6,770 nt of DNA from a bacterium (GTDB lineage: Bacteria; Verrucomicrobiota; Verrucomicrobiia; Limisphaerales; UBA11358), in assembly GCA_021781185.1 (NCBI GenBank), contig JAJXXI010000608.1, positions 1 through 6,770 of the forward strand. The letters run 5' to 3'. The notes below the pieces were generated by a model that was not told the origin of the DNA, made no database searches, and saw nothing but the letters and a program-made list of their open reading frames with translations. The translations under genes and the position numbers were made by a program. This document shows positions 1-6,624 of the stretch, one piece after another. Numbering within the stretch: position 1 is the stretch's first letter; every line of letters starts with the position of its first letter.

Positions 1-3000
1 AAACGAGCAAATCGCCGGAGCCAGTGATAAATCCGGGCAAATTCCCGCTGTTGTAAGTGCCATACGGCAGAGCCACTCCATTGGTGTAAAAGGCCGGCAC
101 CCGGCGCGTGCCGCTGTAGTTCAAGTTCAGCATCGCGGTGTCCACAACGCGAAGTGGGCTGTCACTGACGCCACTCACATTGTATTGCAGAGTGGCACCG
201 GCACTGACAACTGTATCGTTCGTATAGGTGTTTGCCCCGGCGATCACCAGCGTGCCGCCTGCTCCGGGATTGGTCACAATCAAGCCGCCGTTGCCGGACA
301 AGGTGCCGGACAAAGTGATGGTGCTGCCGTTCGGGTCAAATGTGACCGAGCCGTTCACATTCGTCAGATTCATGTTCAGCGACGACGACCAGTCAAAGAT
401 GGCACTGACCGTTCCGCCGCCCAAATTGACCTGATAACTGCCGCTGTCTGAAGTAATACCGCCAAGATCAATGTTGATGATCCCACCGCTAAGATTATAA
501 ACGCCAATGCCGTTCGCCCTCAACGCGCCGAGATCGAGCTTGAAGACATTATTAATGGCACCACCGCTCTGATTTAATACTGCGGTATAAACCACCCCGA
601 AATCGCCAAGGGCTACCCCAAGGGTATTGCCATTCATGTCCAATATACCGCCGTTCATGTCATATTCTGCCTGCGTTCCAGAATGGCTCGTGGCACCGAC
701 AAGCAGATACGATTGGTTTCCAGCGTAGGTGAACGTGCCGCCATTCTGGATGATCCTTCCGCTCCCGCCATCACGGCCGATCACAAGCGCGTCACCAAAG
801 TTGCCGGCGACGTTGAGTATGGCCCCGGGCTGGATGACGAGCGTGCCATTGTAACCGGTGTTCGCGTTACCCAAATAAAAGACGCTGCTGCCGGCTCCGT
901 TGACCGTGGTGTTACCCGTGATCACATTGGTTCCGTTGTTGATAATATACCCGGCAAACGAGTTAACACCCCCCAAAGTCAGCGTTCCAGCGTCTATCTT
1001 GGTCAATGTGTTGGCCGAGGCCGAAATATTGCCGCCAAGGGTAAGATTTCCATTAGTGGGCGTATCAATTGTTTTGTCAGCATTCCAGGTCATGTTGAGA
1101 TTTATCGTCTGGGTTACCGGGGCAGCCGGATTCGCATTAAAACCAATGCCGCCGCTCAGGGCAACGTCGTTGCCGCCCAACGTGAAAGCCCCGGCGCTCG
1201 AATCAAACGTCAGGCTGCTGATTGTGATGCCGCTCAAGTCATTGTTGTTATTGAGTTGCGTGTTGCCTGCAAAAGTGAGGGCATGCGGAAAAACCGGCAC
1301 CGCATTGTTATCCCAGTTACCTGCCGTGCTCCAATTGTTATCCGCGCCACCCCCAGTCCACAGGCCGGTGCTGATGCCGCTGGCAACTTGCAAGTTTCCT
1401 GAGCCGGTGATAAAGCCGGGAAGATTGCCCGCATTGTAGATCCCTACTGGAAGCGCAACACCATTGGTGTAGAGACTACCCACCGCGTAGTTGCCACTGA
1501 AATTCAAATACAGAAGCCCGCCCTCAACCAGACGAAAAGCTCCAGTGCTACTGCCCGTCACGTCCAATTGCAAGGTGCTGCCCGCATTGACAGTTGTGTC
1601 ACCGGTATATTTGTTGGCACCGGACAATTCCAAAACACCGCTGCCATCCACCGTCAAACCACCGGAACCTGAAAGAACACCTGACAATGTAATGTTGCTG
1701 CCCGCCGGATTGAAAGTAACCGGACCATTGTTGCCCGTCAGGGTCATGTTCAACGACGAAGTCCAGTTTGCTTCCGCTCCCACAGTTCCGCCGCCCAGGT
1801 TGATGCCGTAATTATTGTTGTAAGTGGTAATGCCGCCGCTGCCAATGTAGATGCTGCCGCCTGTGAGGTCATATTCGCCGTAACCATCCGAAGTGAGCGT
1901 GCCGAGGTCCAGGTTGCCAACATTTGTGATGACGCCCCCCACCTGATATACCGCCCCGGTGATCGCATAGCCATTAACGCCCAGGCCAACACCTAATTTA
2001 TAAGTGCTCATGTCAAACACGCCGCCATTCATATGGTATTCCGCCCGCGTGGCGATAGAAGTGCCCGATGCGCCAACCAGAAAAAGGTGACTGCCAGCCG
2101 CATAGGTAAACGTGCCGCCATTCTGAATCACTGTGCCGGTGCCGCTGTCGCGACCAATCACGGCTGCATCATAAAATGATCCGGTAACGGCCAGTTCCGC
2201 CCCGGGTTGAATGATCAGCGTGCTGGTGCAGTTGTTAACCGAATCACCATCGGCCACATAAAAACGGCTGTAACCAGCACCCGTCCCATTAATCGTAGTG
2301 CTGCCGGAAATGATGTTGGTGCCGCCATTGAAATCAATATTCTGAATCGCATTGGTTCCGGACAAGGTCAATGTTCCGGCATCAATTTTAAAAATATTAT
2401 TCCCCGAGGTGACATTCCCATCCAATGTAAGATTGCCATTAGTCGGCGTGTCAATCGTAATGTCTTGTGAAGCCGCCAGCGCCAGATTAATGATCTGCGT
2501 GATCGGCGAGGCAGGGTTGGCGTTGAATCCAAGATTTCCATTGAGCCCAAGGCTGTTGCCGTTCAATGTGAATGCCCCGGCAGCCGAATCGAAAGTAATG
2601 TTGTTGGCGGATACTCCCGTCAAATCGTTGGTATTATTCAGGCCAGCGTTGCCCGCGAATGTCAGACTGCTCGCAAAAATCGGCACCACGCCATTGTCCC
2701 AGTTGGCACCGGTGCTCCAGTTGTTGTTCGCGCCACCGCCATTCCAAAGCCCCGTGCTGGTGGCACCCGGACTCGTCACATCCACCCAGGTTGTCCCGAT
2801 GCGAACCTCATCGTGCGCTACGGTGGATCCGCCGTTAAATGCGGCGAAGGAAATGCCGTTGAACGACATGTCGGCCAGACCCGATTGCACCAACTGCGGC
2901 GTCGCCCCCGCCTCGGTGGCCGAAGTGGGATTCTGGTAAACCGTCACCGTGTCGCCGCTCGCCGTATAATCAATGCGCACCACATAGAAATTCACCCCTG

Positions 3001-3691
3001 TGTTGCCCGGCCCCACCGTGTAAAACGTCGAACTGCCCCCGGCTGGCGTTTCATAACGGAGATGCACATTGTTGTCCCCGGTATCGTTGCCAATGCCGCT
3101 CATCCGACCAGGATCGTTCAGATTGCCGCGATGCAGTTCAAACTCATAATAGTTATTGAGGACACTCGCCTGCTGCATGAAACTGATGTAAATGGTTTTC
3201 CCCGCAGCTCCAATGTTGCCATTACCATCAATATATCCGTTCACCCCGAACGCGCCGCCGGCTGAAGTATCCAGAAACCGCCCCTCGCGGGTTTGATTGG
3301 GAGTAAACGCACTATTCCCGACCGACAACGAATTGTAACCCGTCGGCGCACTGCCGGCGGAAAGGCTGCCACCGGATGGCACGGTGGAGTCGCCATTGAC
3401 CTGCTGCTGCCATGCGCCGTTCCAGCCGAAGCCGCCGCTTTTGCCGGTCAAGCTGCTGCCGCCGGAATAATTGAATCCCTCATACGCCAGCAACGAGGCA
3501 CGCGCCGCTGACGGTGCCAACACCACGGCACAGGCCAAGGCGGTTGAAAATACCGTGGAAAGACCGGCCGACCAGGTTTTTGACGAAGGGTCCGCGCTGC
3601 ACGCAGCACGACCAGTAACACCATCTTTAAGCAGACGGCGAAGCAACCGCCCCGCAGAGTTGAATTTTTCGGCGTTTGTCATTTGTTTCAT
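1..3691 (-). CDS. Giant secreted beta-strand-repeat protein, N-terminal 1230 residues (runs off the left edge)
   Basis: Reading the minus strand from ATG 3691-3689, I checked every codon to the left edge and found no stop, so 1230 codons are present and the C-terminus is missing. An in-frame TAA at 3715-3713 and no earlier start fix ATG 3691; ATG 3682 is an alternative. Residues 1-65 form an unusually long signal sequence: a basic n-region (RLLRRLLK), a hydrophobic stretch at about 44-60, and a likely cleavage after ARA at 65. Residues 66-311 resemble the concanavalin-like N-terminal domain common in Verrucomicrobia and Planctomycetes surface proteins (LLAYEGFNYSGG at the start, DEVRIGTTW near the end). 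Residues 312-1230 are two tandem units of about 462 residues, each with W-GGG-NNNWST-NWD near its start and an autotransporter-associated beta-strand repeat (TIGR02601/PF12951 type) near its end. The family is expected to form a secreted or outer-surface beta-helix. No catalytic residues are recognised. A PEP-CTERM or autotransporter end, if present, lies outside the window. Confidence 0.88.
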   Translation of the reverse strand, partial: MKQMTNAEKFNSAGRLLRRLLKDGVTGRAACSADPSSKTWSAGLSTVFSTALACAVVLAPSAARASLLAYEGFNYSGGSSLTGKSGGFGWNGAWQQQVNGDSTVPSGGSLSAGSAPTGYNSLSVGNSAFTPNQTREGRFLDTSAGGAFGVNGYIDGNGNIGAAGKTIYISFMQQASVLNNYYEFELHRGNLNDPGRMSGIGNDTGDNNVHLRYETPAGGSSTFYTVGPGNTGVNFYVVRIDYTASGDTVTVYQNPTSATEAGATPQLVQSGLADMSFNGISFAAFNGGSTVAHDEVRIGTTWVDVTSPGATSTGLWNGGGANNNWSTGANWDNGVVPIFASSLTFAGNAGLNNTNDLTGVSANNITFDSAAGAFTLNGNSLGLNGNLGFNANPASPITQIINLALAASQDITIDTPTNGNLTLDGNVTSGNNIFKIDAGTLTLSGTNAIQNIDFNGGTNIISGSTTINGTGAGYSRFYVADGDSVNNCTSTLIIQPGAELAVTGSFYDAAVIGRDSGTGTVIQNGGTFTYAAGSHLFLVGASGTSIATRAEYHMNGGVFDMSTYKLGVGLGVNGYAITGAVYQVGGVITNVGNLDLGTLTSDGYGEYDLTGGSIYIGSGGITTYNNNYGINLGGGTVGAEANWTSSLNMTLTGNNGPVTFNPAGSNITLSGVLSGSGGLTVDGSGVLELSGANKYTGDTTVNAGSTLQLDVTGSSTGAFRLVEGGLLYLNFSGNYAVGSLYTNGVALPVGIYNAGNLPGFITGSGNLQVASGISTGLWTGGGADNNWSTAGNWDNNAVPVFPHALTFAGNTQLNNNNDLSGITISSLTFDSSAGAFTLGGNDVALSGGIGFNANPAAPVTQTINLNMTWNADKTIDTPTNGNLTLGGNISASANTLTKIDAGTLTLGGVNSFAGYIINNGTNVITGNTTVNGAGSSVFYLGNANTGYNGTLVIQPGAILNVAGNFGDALVIGRDGGSGRIIQNGGTFTYAGNQSYLLVGATSHSGTQAEYDMNGGILDMNGNTLGVALGDFGVVYTAVLNQSGGAINNVFKLDLGALRANGIGVYNLSGGIINIDLGGITSDSGSYQVNLGGGTVSAIFDWSSSLNMNLTNVNGSVTFDPNGSTITLSGTLSGNGGLIVTNPGAGGTLVIAGANTYTNDTVVSAGATLQYNVSGVSDSPLRVVDTAMLNLNYSGTRRVPAFYTNGVALPYGTYNSGNLPGFITGSGDLLV
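2..1372 (-). repeat. Tandem unit 2 of the giant protein (residues 774-1230)
   Basis: This is the second copy, opening with STGLWTGGGADNNWST and carrying the same landmarks in the same order: LTFAGN, IDTPTNGNLTL, IDAGTLTLGG, IIQNGGTFTYA, VNLGGGTV, AGANTYTNDTVVSAG, YTNGVALP and NLPGFITGSG. It reaches the equivalent of unit 1's last residues (GSGDLLV against GSGNLQV) with a net shift of one codon. The window therefore ends almost exactly at the end of the second unit. Many substitutions separate the copies, so the duplication is not recent. Confidence 0.83.
1373..2758 (-). repeat. Tandem unit 1 of the giant protein (residues 312-773)
   Basis: This 1386-bp segment encodes the first full copy of the long repeat. 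It opens with STGLWNGGGANNNWST, continues through LTFAGN, IDTPTNGNLTL, IDAGTLTLSG, VIQNGGTFTYA and INLGGGTV, and closes with a beta-strand repeat at about residues 670-710 (LSGVLSGSGGL, then LSGANKYTGDTTVNAG) followed by YTNGVALP and NLPGFITGSG. The equivalent tryptophans of the two units are residues 316 and 778, which gives a period of 462 residues. The match covers the whole unit, so this is duplication of a complete module and not a short-motif expansion. Confidence 0.85.
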
Positions 3692-3735
3692 AACGATTTT
3701 ATCTGGGCATTTTTAGTTTATTAGGCGCAATCAAA

Positions 3736-4614
3736 TCATCGGTCGCCCGCCCGCTGGAGCGGATCCCAATAGCGGGAATTGATCAGGCATTTGGAACTTC
3801 CACCCTTCGACGGATCAATGGGCGGATTAATGTCGGCTTCTTTTTTTGATTCGGCATGGCCGTCAGCAAAGCCGACGTTTCCGGAGCCGGGAAATTTATC
3901 TCCGTTGTGACGAATCGTGTCTATGCCTTCATGGTCGCCTGTGGTATTGGGCTGCATGCTGGCCTTGTCCCACCACAAACTGCCGCTGGCGGTTAAATCA
4001 GGCTTGGGTTGCTTGTCTCCGAACACCAGGCAATCAGTCGGCCGTTTGATGTTGGAACGCTTGAAGCCGCGAACATTGCTGTAAGTGAACGAGCCGATGG
4101 AAAATGTTTCCGAGCCGGGATTATTGGGCGAGCAATCAAGAAAATACGAATTATACCCGTAACCCACCAAATCGAAATTGAAAGCCCATGACCACGTCAC
4201 CCCGTTTTCGGTTAACGGACGATTGACTGCCGGATCATGGAAGGATCGGTAAGTATTCGTGTTGCCACCGGAAAGCTCGGTGCCCCACCAATTGTGCAGT
4301 TTGTCGTAAGTCGTATTCGCCACCAACGCGATTGGAAACGTGTCGTGGTTGTCATCCGTGTAAATCTGCCCGAACAATGTGATCTGTTTCAGATTATTCA
4401 AACAGGCGATCTTGACTGCCCGGTTTTTTGCCAATGACAATGCTGGCAATAACATCGCCGCCAGAATGGCGATGATGGCGATGACCACCAGCAGTTCGAT
4501 CAAGGTGAATCCTATGTTGCTCTTGCACTTGGAACGAATCCCCCGTTTGCTAGAACCACTATGAATACCACCACGAAAACCATTGGAGTAGTAGATCTGC
4601 ATAAAGCTGCGCAT
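3736..4614 (-). CDS. Prepilin-like (GFxxxE, H-X9-DG-type) protein; start uncertain
   Basis: The mature part is a standard member of the very abundant PVC-group prepilin-like family, in which a prepilin peptidase cleaves before the Phe and the protein enters a type II secretion or type IV pilus-like system. From ATG 4614 the protein has 292 residues. The leader ends at Gly35, cleavage would fall before Phe36, and the +5 Glu is Glu40, in [19 protein letters not shown]. The hydrophobic helix spans about 36-57. CLNNLKQI at 71-78 and a YTDDNHD segment follow, as is typical. The C-terminus has RHNG, then GNVGFADGH (Asp251-Gly252) and [10 protein letters not shown], although the His-to-Asp-Gly spacing is 14 residues and not the 9 of the named motif. 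ATG 4602 is an alternative start (288 residues); no ATG, GTG or TTG lies between it and the cleavage site. Both starts fall inside DNA that reads as an IS110 transposase on the other strand, and neither has a Shine-Dalgarno sequence, so the original start may be lost. The giant repeat protein follows on the same strand after 44 bp. Confidence 0.85.
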   Translation of the reverse strand: MRSFMQIYYSNGFRGGIHSGSSKRGIRSKCKSNIGFTLIELLVVIAIIAILAAMLLPALSLAKNRAVKIACLNNLKQITLFGQIYTDDNHDTFPIALVANTTYDKLHNWWGTELSGGNTNTYRSFHDPAVNRPLTENGVTWSWAFNFDLVGYGYNSYFLDCSPNNPGSETFSIGSFTYSNVRGFKRSNIKRPTDCLVFGDKQPKPDLTASGSLWWDKASMQPNTTGDHEGIDTIRHNGDKFPGSGNVGFADGHAESKKEADINPPIDPSKGGSSKCLINSRYWDPLQRAGDR

Positions 4615-5037
4615 ATTGCCACTGCGCTCGATTCGGCGGGCACCGTCATCGAACGCAAGCTCATCCCCACCAAGTGACGGAATCAAATCGCCTCTTACTT
4701 TATTGGCTGCGGCCCGGGTGTTCAGGTCGCCGTCGAATCCGTCGGCTTCTATCATTGGTTCTGGGACACCGTCAAACCCGCCGTCCGCAAACTGCATCTG
4801 GCTGACCCCGCCGGCGTCCACACCCTCTGCGAACGCTGTAGTCACCGCCACCGGCTGGCACGGCAACTGGCCTTCGCCCGTTGCTATCTGCACTGGACCG
4901 GCATCGAGAACAATTTGCCCGATCCCGCCATCCTCACCAGCGACCGCGTCAAAAAGTGGCTGCTCAGTCAGGAATCCAAGTTGTCTGCCGTGCATCGCCT
5001 CTCCATCTGCCGCTTCGTGGATCATACCTGCGATTGA
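4561..5037 (+). pseudogene. IS110-family transposase remnant with an in-frame stop, an apparent internal deletion and no C-terminal half
   Basis: From ATG 4561 the plus strand reads a typical IS110 N-terminus: [18 protein letters not shown] (first DEDD acid Asp12), [12 protein letters not shown], a TGA at 4675-4677 (codon 39), then QIASYF and [19 protein letters not shown] with the second acid Glu59, and VRKLHLADP at 76-83. Family members continue with a KTDxxDA segment holding the last two acids. Here the sequence goes at about residues 87-95 straight to a downstream-type region ([36 protein letters not shown]), so I infer an internal deletion of several dozen codons in the same frame. A TGA at 5035-5037 ends it at codon 159, while family members are usually well over 300 residues. 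The C-terminal domain with the catalytic Ser is absent. The gene is clearly dead. It lies antisense to the upstream extension of the prepilin-like frame and overlaps its proposed start by 54 bp. Confidence 0.82.
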
Positions 5038-5050
5038 GGACGTGCGACCA

Positions 5051-5116
5051 CCGGACAGGGTTTTGGCAAACCCTCCCTTAATCACTTTTAGGAGGCTTTG
5101 CCAAAATCTAGTCCGG
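5051..5116. repeat. 66-bp imperfect palindrome beside the dead IS110 transposase
   Basis: The inner arms 5061-5076 (TTTTGGCAAACCCTCC) and 5091-5106 (GGAGGCTTTGCCAAAA) pair at 15 of 16 positions; the one mismatch is 5071/5096. The loop is 14 nt (5077-5090). The outer arms CCGGAC (5051-5056) and GTCCGG (5111-5116) pair perfectly across a 4-nt partly wobble-paired step. No T-run follows on either strand, so it does not look like an intrinsic terminator. It could be a REP-like or MITE-like element, or a structured site near an insertion-sequence end. Confidence 0.75.
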
Positions 5117-5349
5117 CTCGGGTCCCGTGACAGGCCACGCCTCCAGCCGTTCGGCAGAAATAAATTTACCTCACATCGTGCTTGACGAGTAACGTAGATG
5201 AAGTCTGGTCGACGTAGCGGCTTGGCGTTTACGATCCAGCCAGGACGAACGACTGAACCAGACGGAACTAAAATGGTCTGTTTGTCCTTTTTTATCGAGT
5301 AAAACGCACGCGACGATAATGCATTGCTGCTGAGGATACAGACGGGATT
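5117..5349. other. Gene-free stretch between the palindrome and the regulator promoter region
   Basis: I find no recognisable protein on either strand here. A minus-strand frame open from 5352 crosses it, but its sequence has no family signature, and it stays open mainly because it runs antisense to the transposase remnant. The stretch may be old intergenic DNA of the regulator/prepilin pair or flanking debris of the degraded element; I cannot tell which. Confidence 0.45.
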
Positions 5350-5350
5350 C

Positions 5351-5380
5351 ATTACATGAAGTCTATCGCGAAAAAATCAA
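5351..5380 (-). promoter_or_regulatory. Possible leftward sigma-70-like promoter
   Basis: On the minus strand TTGATT (5380-5375) is followed after 18 bp by TGTAAT (5356-5351). It would point toward the prepilin-like and repeat-protein genes, divergent from the regulator. Its -10 box overlaps the ATG at 5352, so it could not serve a protein starting there. A transcript from it would include the 66-bp palindrome in a long 5' leader. The match is only moderate and rests on visual inspection. Confidence 0.25.
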
Positions 5381-5416
5381 GCACAGCAAACCCAGACTAG
5401 ACAAGTTTTAAAATAG

Positions 5417-5446
5417 TTGTTATTACTAATTTCAAGGCAGTAATAT
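5417..5446 (+). promoter_or_regulatory. Candidate promoter of the GntR-LacI regulator
   Basis: TTGTTA (5417-5422) and TAATAT (5441-5446) are spaced by 18 bp in an AT-rich stretch immediately upstream of the gene. Transcription from this -10 box would begin near 5453, leaving a leader of about 9 nt before ATG 5462. That agrees with the absence of a Shine-Dalgarno sequence and suggests nearly leaderless translation. Confidence 0.45.
5421..5445. promoter_or_regulatory. Possible autoregulatory operator: TATTAC-N13-GTAATA
   Basis: TATTAC (5421-5426) and GTAATA (5440-5445) form a perfect 6-bp inverted repeat with a 13-bp spacer, lying across the spacer and -10 box of the candidate promoter. A dimeric GntR-headed regulator bound here would block its own promoter. 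The half-sites are AT-rich and short, so chance is a real alternative, and no second copy was found in the window. Confidence 0.35.
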
Positions 5447-5461
5447 CAGATCTGCATCCAA

Positions 5462-6592
5462 ATGAAAAATGGCTCCAAACATCATGAAATCAGCCGGCAT
5501 CTCGAGACGGAGATTGCCAGCGGCAAACATGGCGAAGGGTCGCGCCTGCCCAGCGAGGTCCAACTCGTCAAGCAGTTCAAGGTTTCTCGTCCCACCGTGG
5601 CGCGGGCGTTCCGGGATTTGGAAGCGAAAGGCTTGATCGAGCGCCGCGCCGGCTCCGGCACTTACGTGCGCAACACCTCACCCGCTTCCGGGCAACACAG
5701 CTCCCGCACCCTCGGCTTGCTGGTGCCTGGACTGGCTTCCACAGAAATCTTCCAAATCATCTGTGGTGAGATCGCCAGCCTCGCCCGGGTGCAGGAATAC
5801 GGACTACTCTGGGGCGGTTCCACCAATCCCCGCGAAGACATGGATGCCAGCCTCAGCCACGCCGAGGAACTCTGCCGCCAGTTCATCGAACGCAAGATCA
5901 GCGGCGTCTTCTTCGCGCCCGCCGAACTGGAACCCGGACAGGAACAGGCGAATCGTCGGCTGGCGGAATCATTGCGCGAAGCCGGTATTCCTGTGGTGCT
6001 CATTGACCGCGACATGCTGGACTTTCCCGGGCGCAGCGACTTTGACCTCGTGGGGCTCGACAACATGACCAGCGGCTACATGGTGGCCGAACATCTCATC
6101 AAACTGGGCTGCAAGCGATTTTTCTTTGTGGCACGTCCACTCTCCGCAGCCACGGTGGATGCACGCATCGCCGGGGTTCGCGAAGCGCTCGCCCGGCACC
6201 ATCTTGAACCCAATCCAGGGTGGATCCGCACCGGCGATCCAAGTGATTTGAAATTTGTCCGTGCACTCACCGCCGGCAACCAGGCCGATGCCTTCATCTG
6301 CGCCAATGATTTCACTGCCGCCACCCTGCTCCGCTCCCTGCAATCCGCCGGCCTCCGGGCACCCAAGGATTTCCGCGTGGTGGGTTTTGATGACGTCAAG
6401 TATGCGACGCTGGTGTCGCCTCCGCTCACCACCGTTCACCAACCTTGCCGCGATATTGCGGTGACTGCCTTTCGCACCATGTTGGAGCGGCTGACCGACC
6501 CCAGCTTGCCGGCGCGTAGTATTTATCTCACGCCGCACCTCGTGGTGCGTGAATCGTGTGGCGCATATCTGTCAAGAAAATTCAACCCATAG
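5462..6592 (+). CDS. GntR-headed LacI-type (AraR-like) transcriptional regulator
   Basis: This complete gene encodes 376 residues, close to the length of Bacillus AraR (about 360). Residues 9-69 are a GntR winged helix-turn-helix: RLPSEVQLVKQFKVSRPTVA at 28-47 covers the recognition helix, and RRAGSGTYV at 61-69 is the wing. Residues 83-365 are a LacI/periplasmic-binding-protein-like effector domain: TLGLLVPGL at 83-91, VVLIDRD and VGLDN in the middle, ADAFICAND at 275-283, VVGFDDV at 306-312 and PPLTTVHQP at 320-328. Known relatives are cytoplasmic DNA-binding repressors that release DNA on binding a sugar. The actual ligand cannot be read from the sequence, and AraR-like describes architecture only. 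ATG 5462 is the only start before the DNA-binding domain and has no Shine-Dalgarno sequence. The gene is divergent from the prepilin-like gene, with IS110 debris between them, and is followed closely by another insertion sequence. Confidence 0.92.
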   Translation: MKNGSKHHEISRHLETEIASGKHGEGSRLPSEVQLVKQFKVSRPTVARAFRDLEAKGLIERRAGSGTYVRNTSPASGQHSSRTLGLLVPGLASTEIFQIICGEIASLARVQEYGLLWGGSTNPREDMDASLSHAEELCRQFIERKISGVFFAPAELEPGQEQANRRLAESLREAGIPVVLIDRDMLDFPGRSDFDLVGLDNMTSGYMVAEHLIKLGCKRFFFVARPLSAATVDARIAGVREALARHHLEPNPGWIRTGDPSDLKFVRALTAGNQADAFICANDFTAATLLRSLQSAGLRAPKDFRVVGFDDVKYATLVSPPLTTVHQPCRDIAVTAFRTMLERLTDPSLPARSIYLTPHLVVRESCGAYLSRKFNP

Positions 6593-6624
6593 TATCCCAA
6601 AATCCGAAACCATCCAAAACTTTA

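Noticed and set aside
683..1439. Two overlapping plus-strand open frames of about 240 and 180 codons
   Set aside because: They are antisense to the strongly supported repeat-protein gene, lack domain signatures, and echo the repeat (similar frames recur at 2207-2939).
1..3691. CRISPR array or short-motif DNA repeat in the left half
   Set aside because: The periodicity is at the protein level with a 1386-bp period and diverged copies; there are no short direct repeats with regular spacers.
3692..3735. A separate promoter for the giant protein in the 44-bp gap
   Set aside because: AT-rich words such as TTGATT and TAAAAT occur on the minus strand, but no pair has an acceptable 16-18 bp spacing.
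5051..5116. Palindrome read as an intrinsic terminator
   Set aside because: The stem is long enough, but there is no T-run directly after it on either strand, and the loop is 14 nt.
4616..5185. Plus-strand frame of 189 codons rich in Pro and Ser
   Set aside because: It is an alternative frame of the IS110 remnant; the recognisable transposase residues are in the frame starting at 4561.
4615..5352. Minus-strand N-terminal extension that would give the prepilin-like protein 538 residues
   Set aside because: Prepilin-like proteins have the GFxxxE site near their start, not after about 280 residues. The extension has no family signature, and most of it is antisense to the IS110 transposase, which explains why it is open.
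5969..6538. Minus-strand frame of 189 codons opposite the regulator
   Set aside because: The regulator's domain match is clear across the same bases, and this frame shows no recognisable motif.
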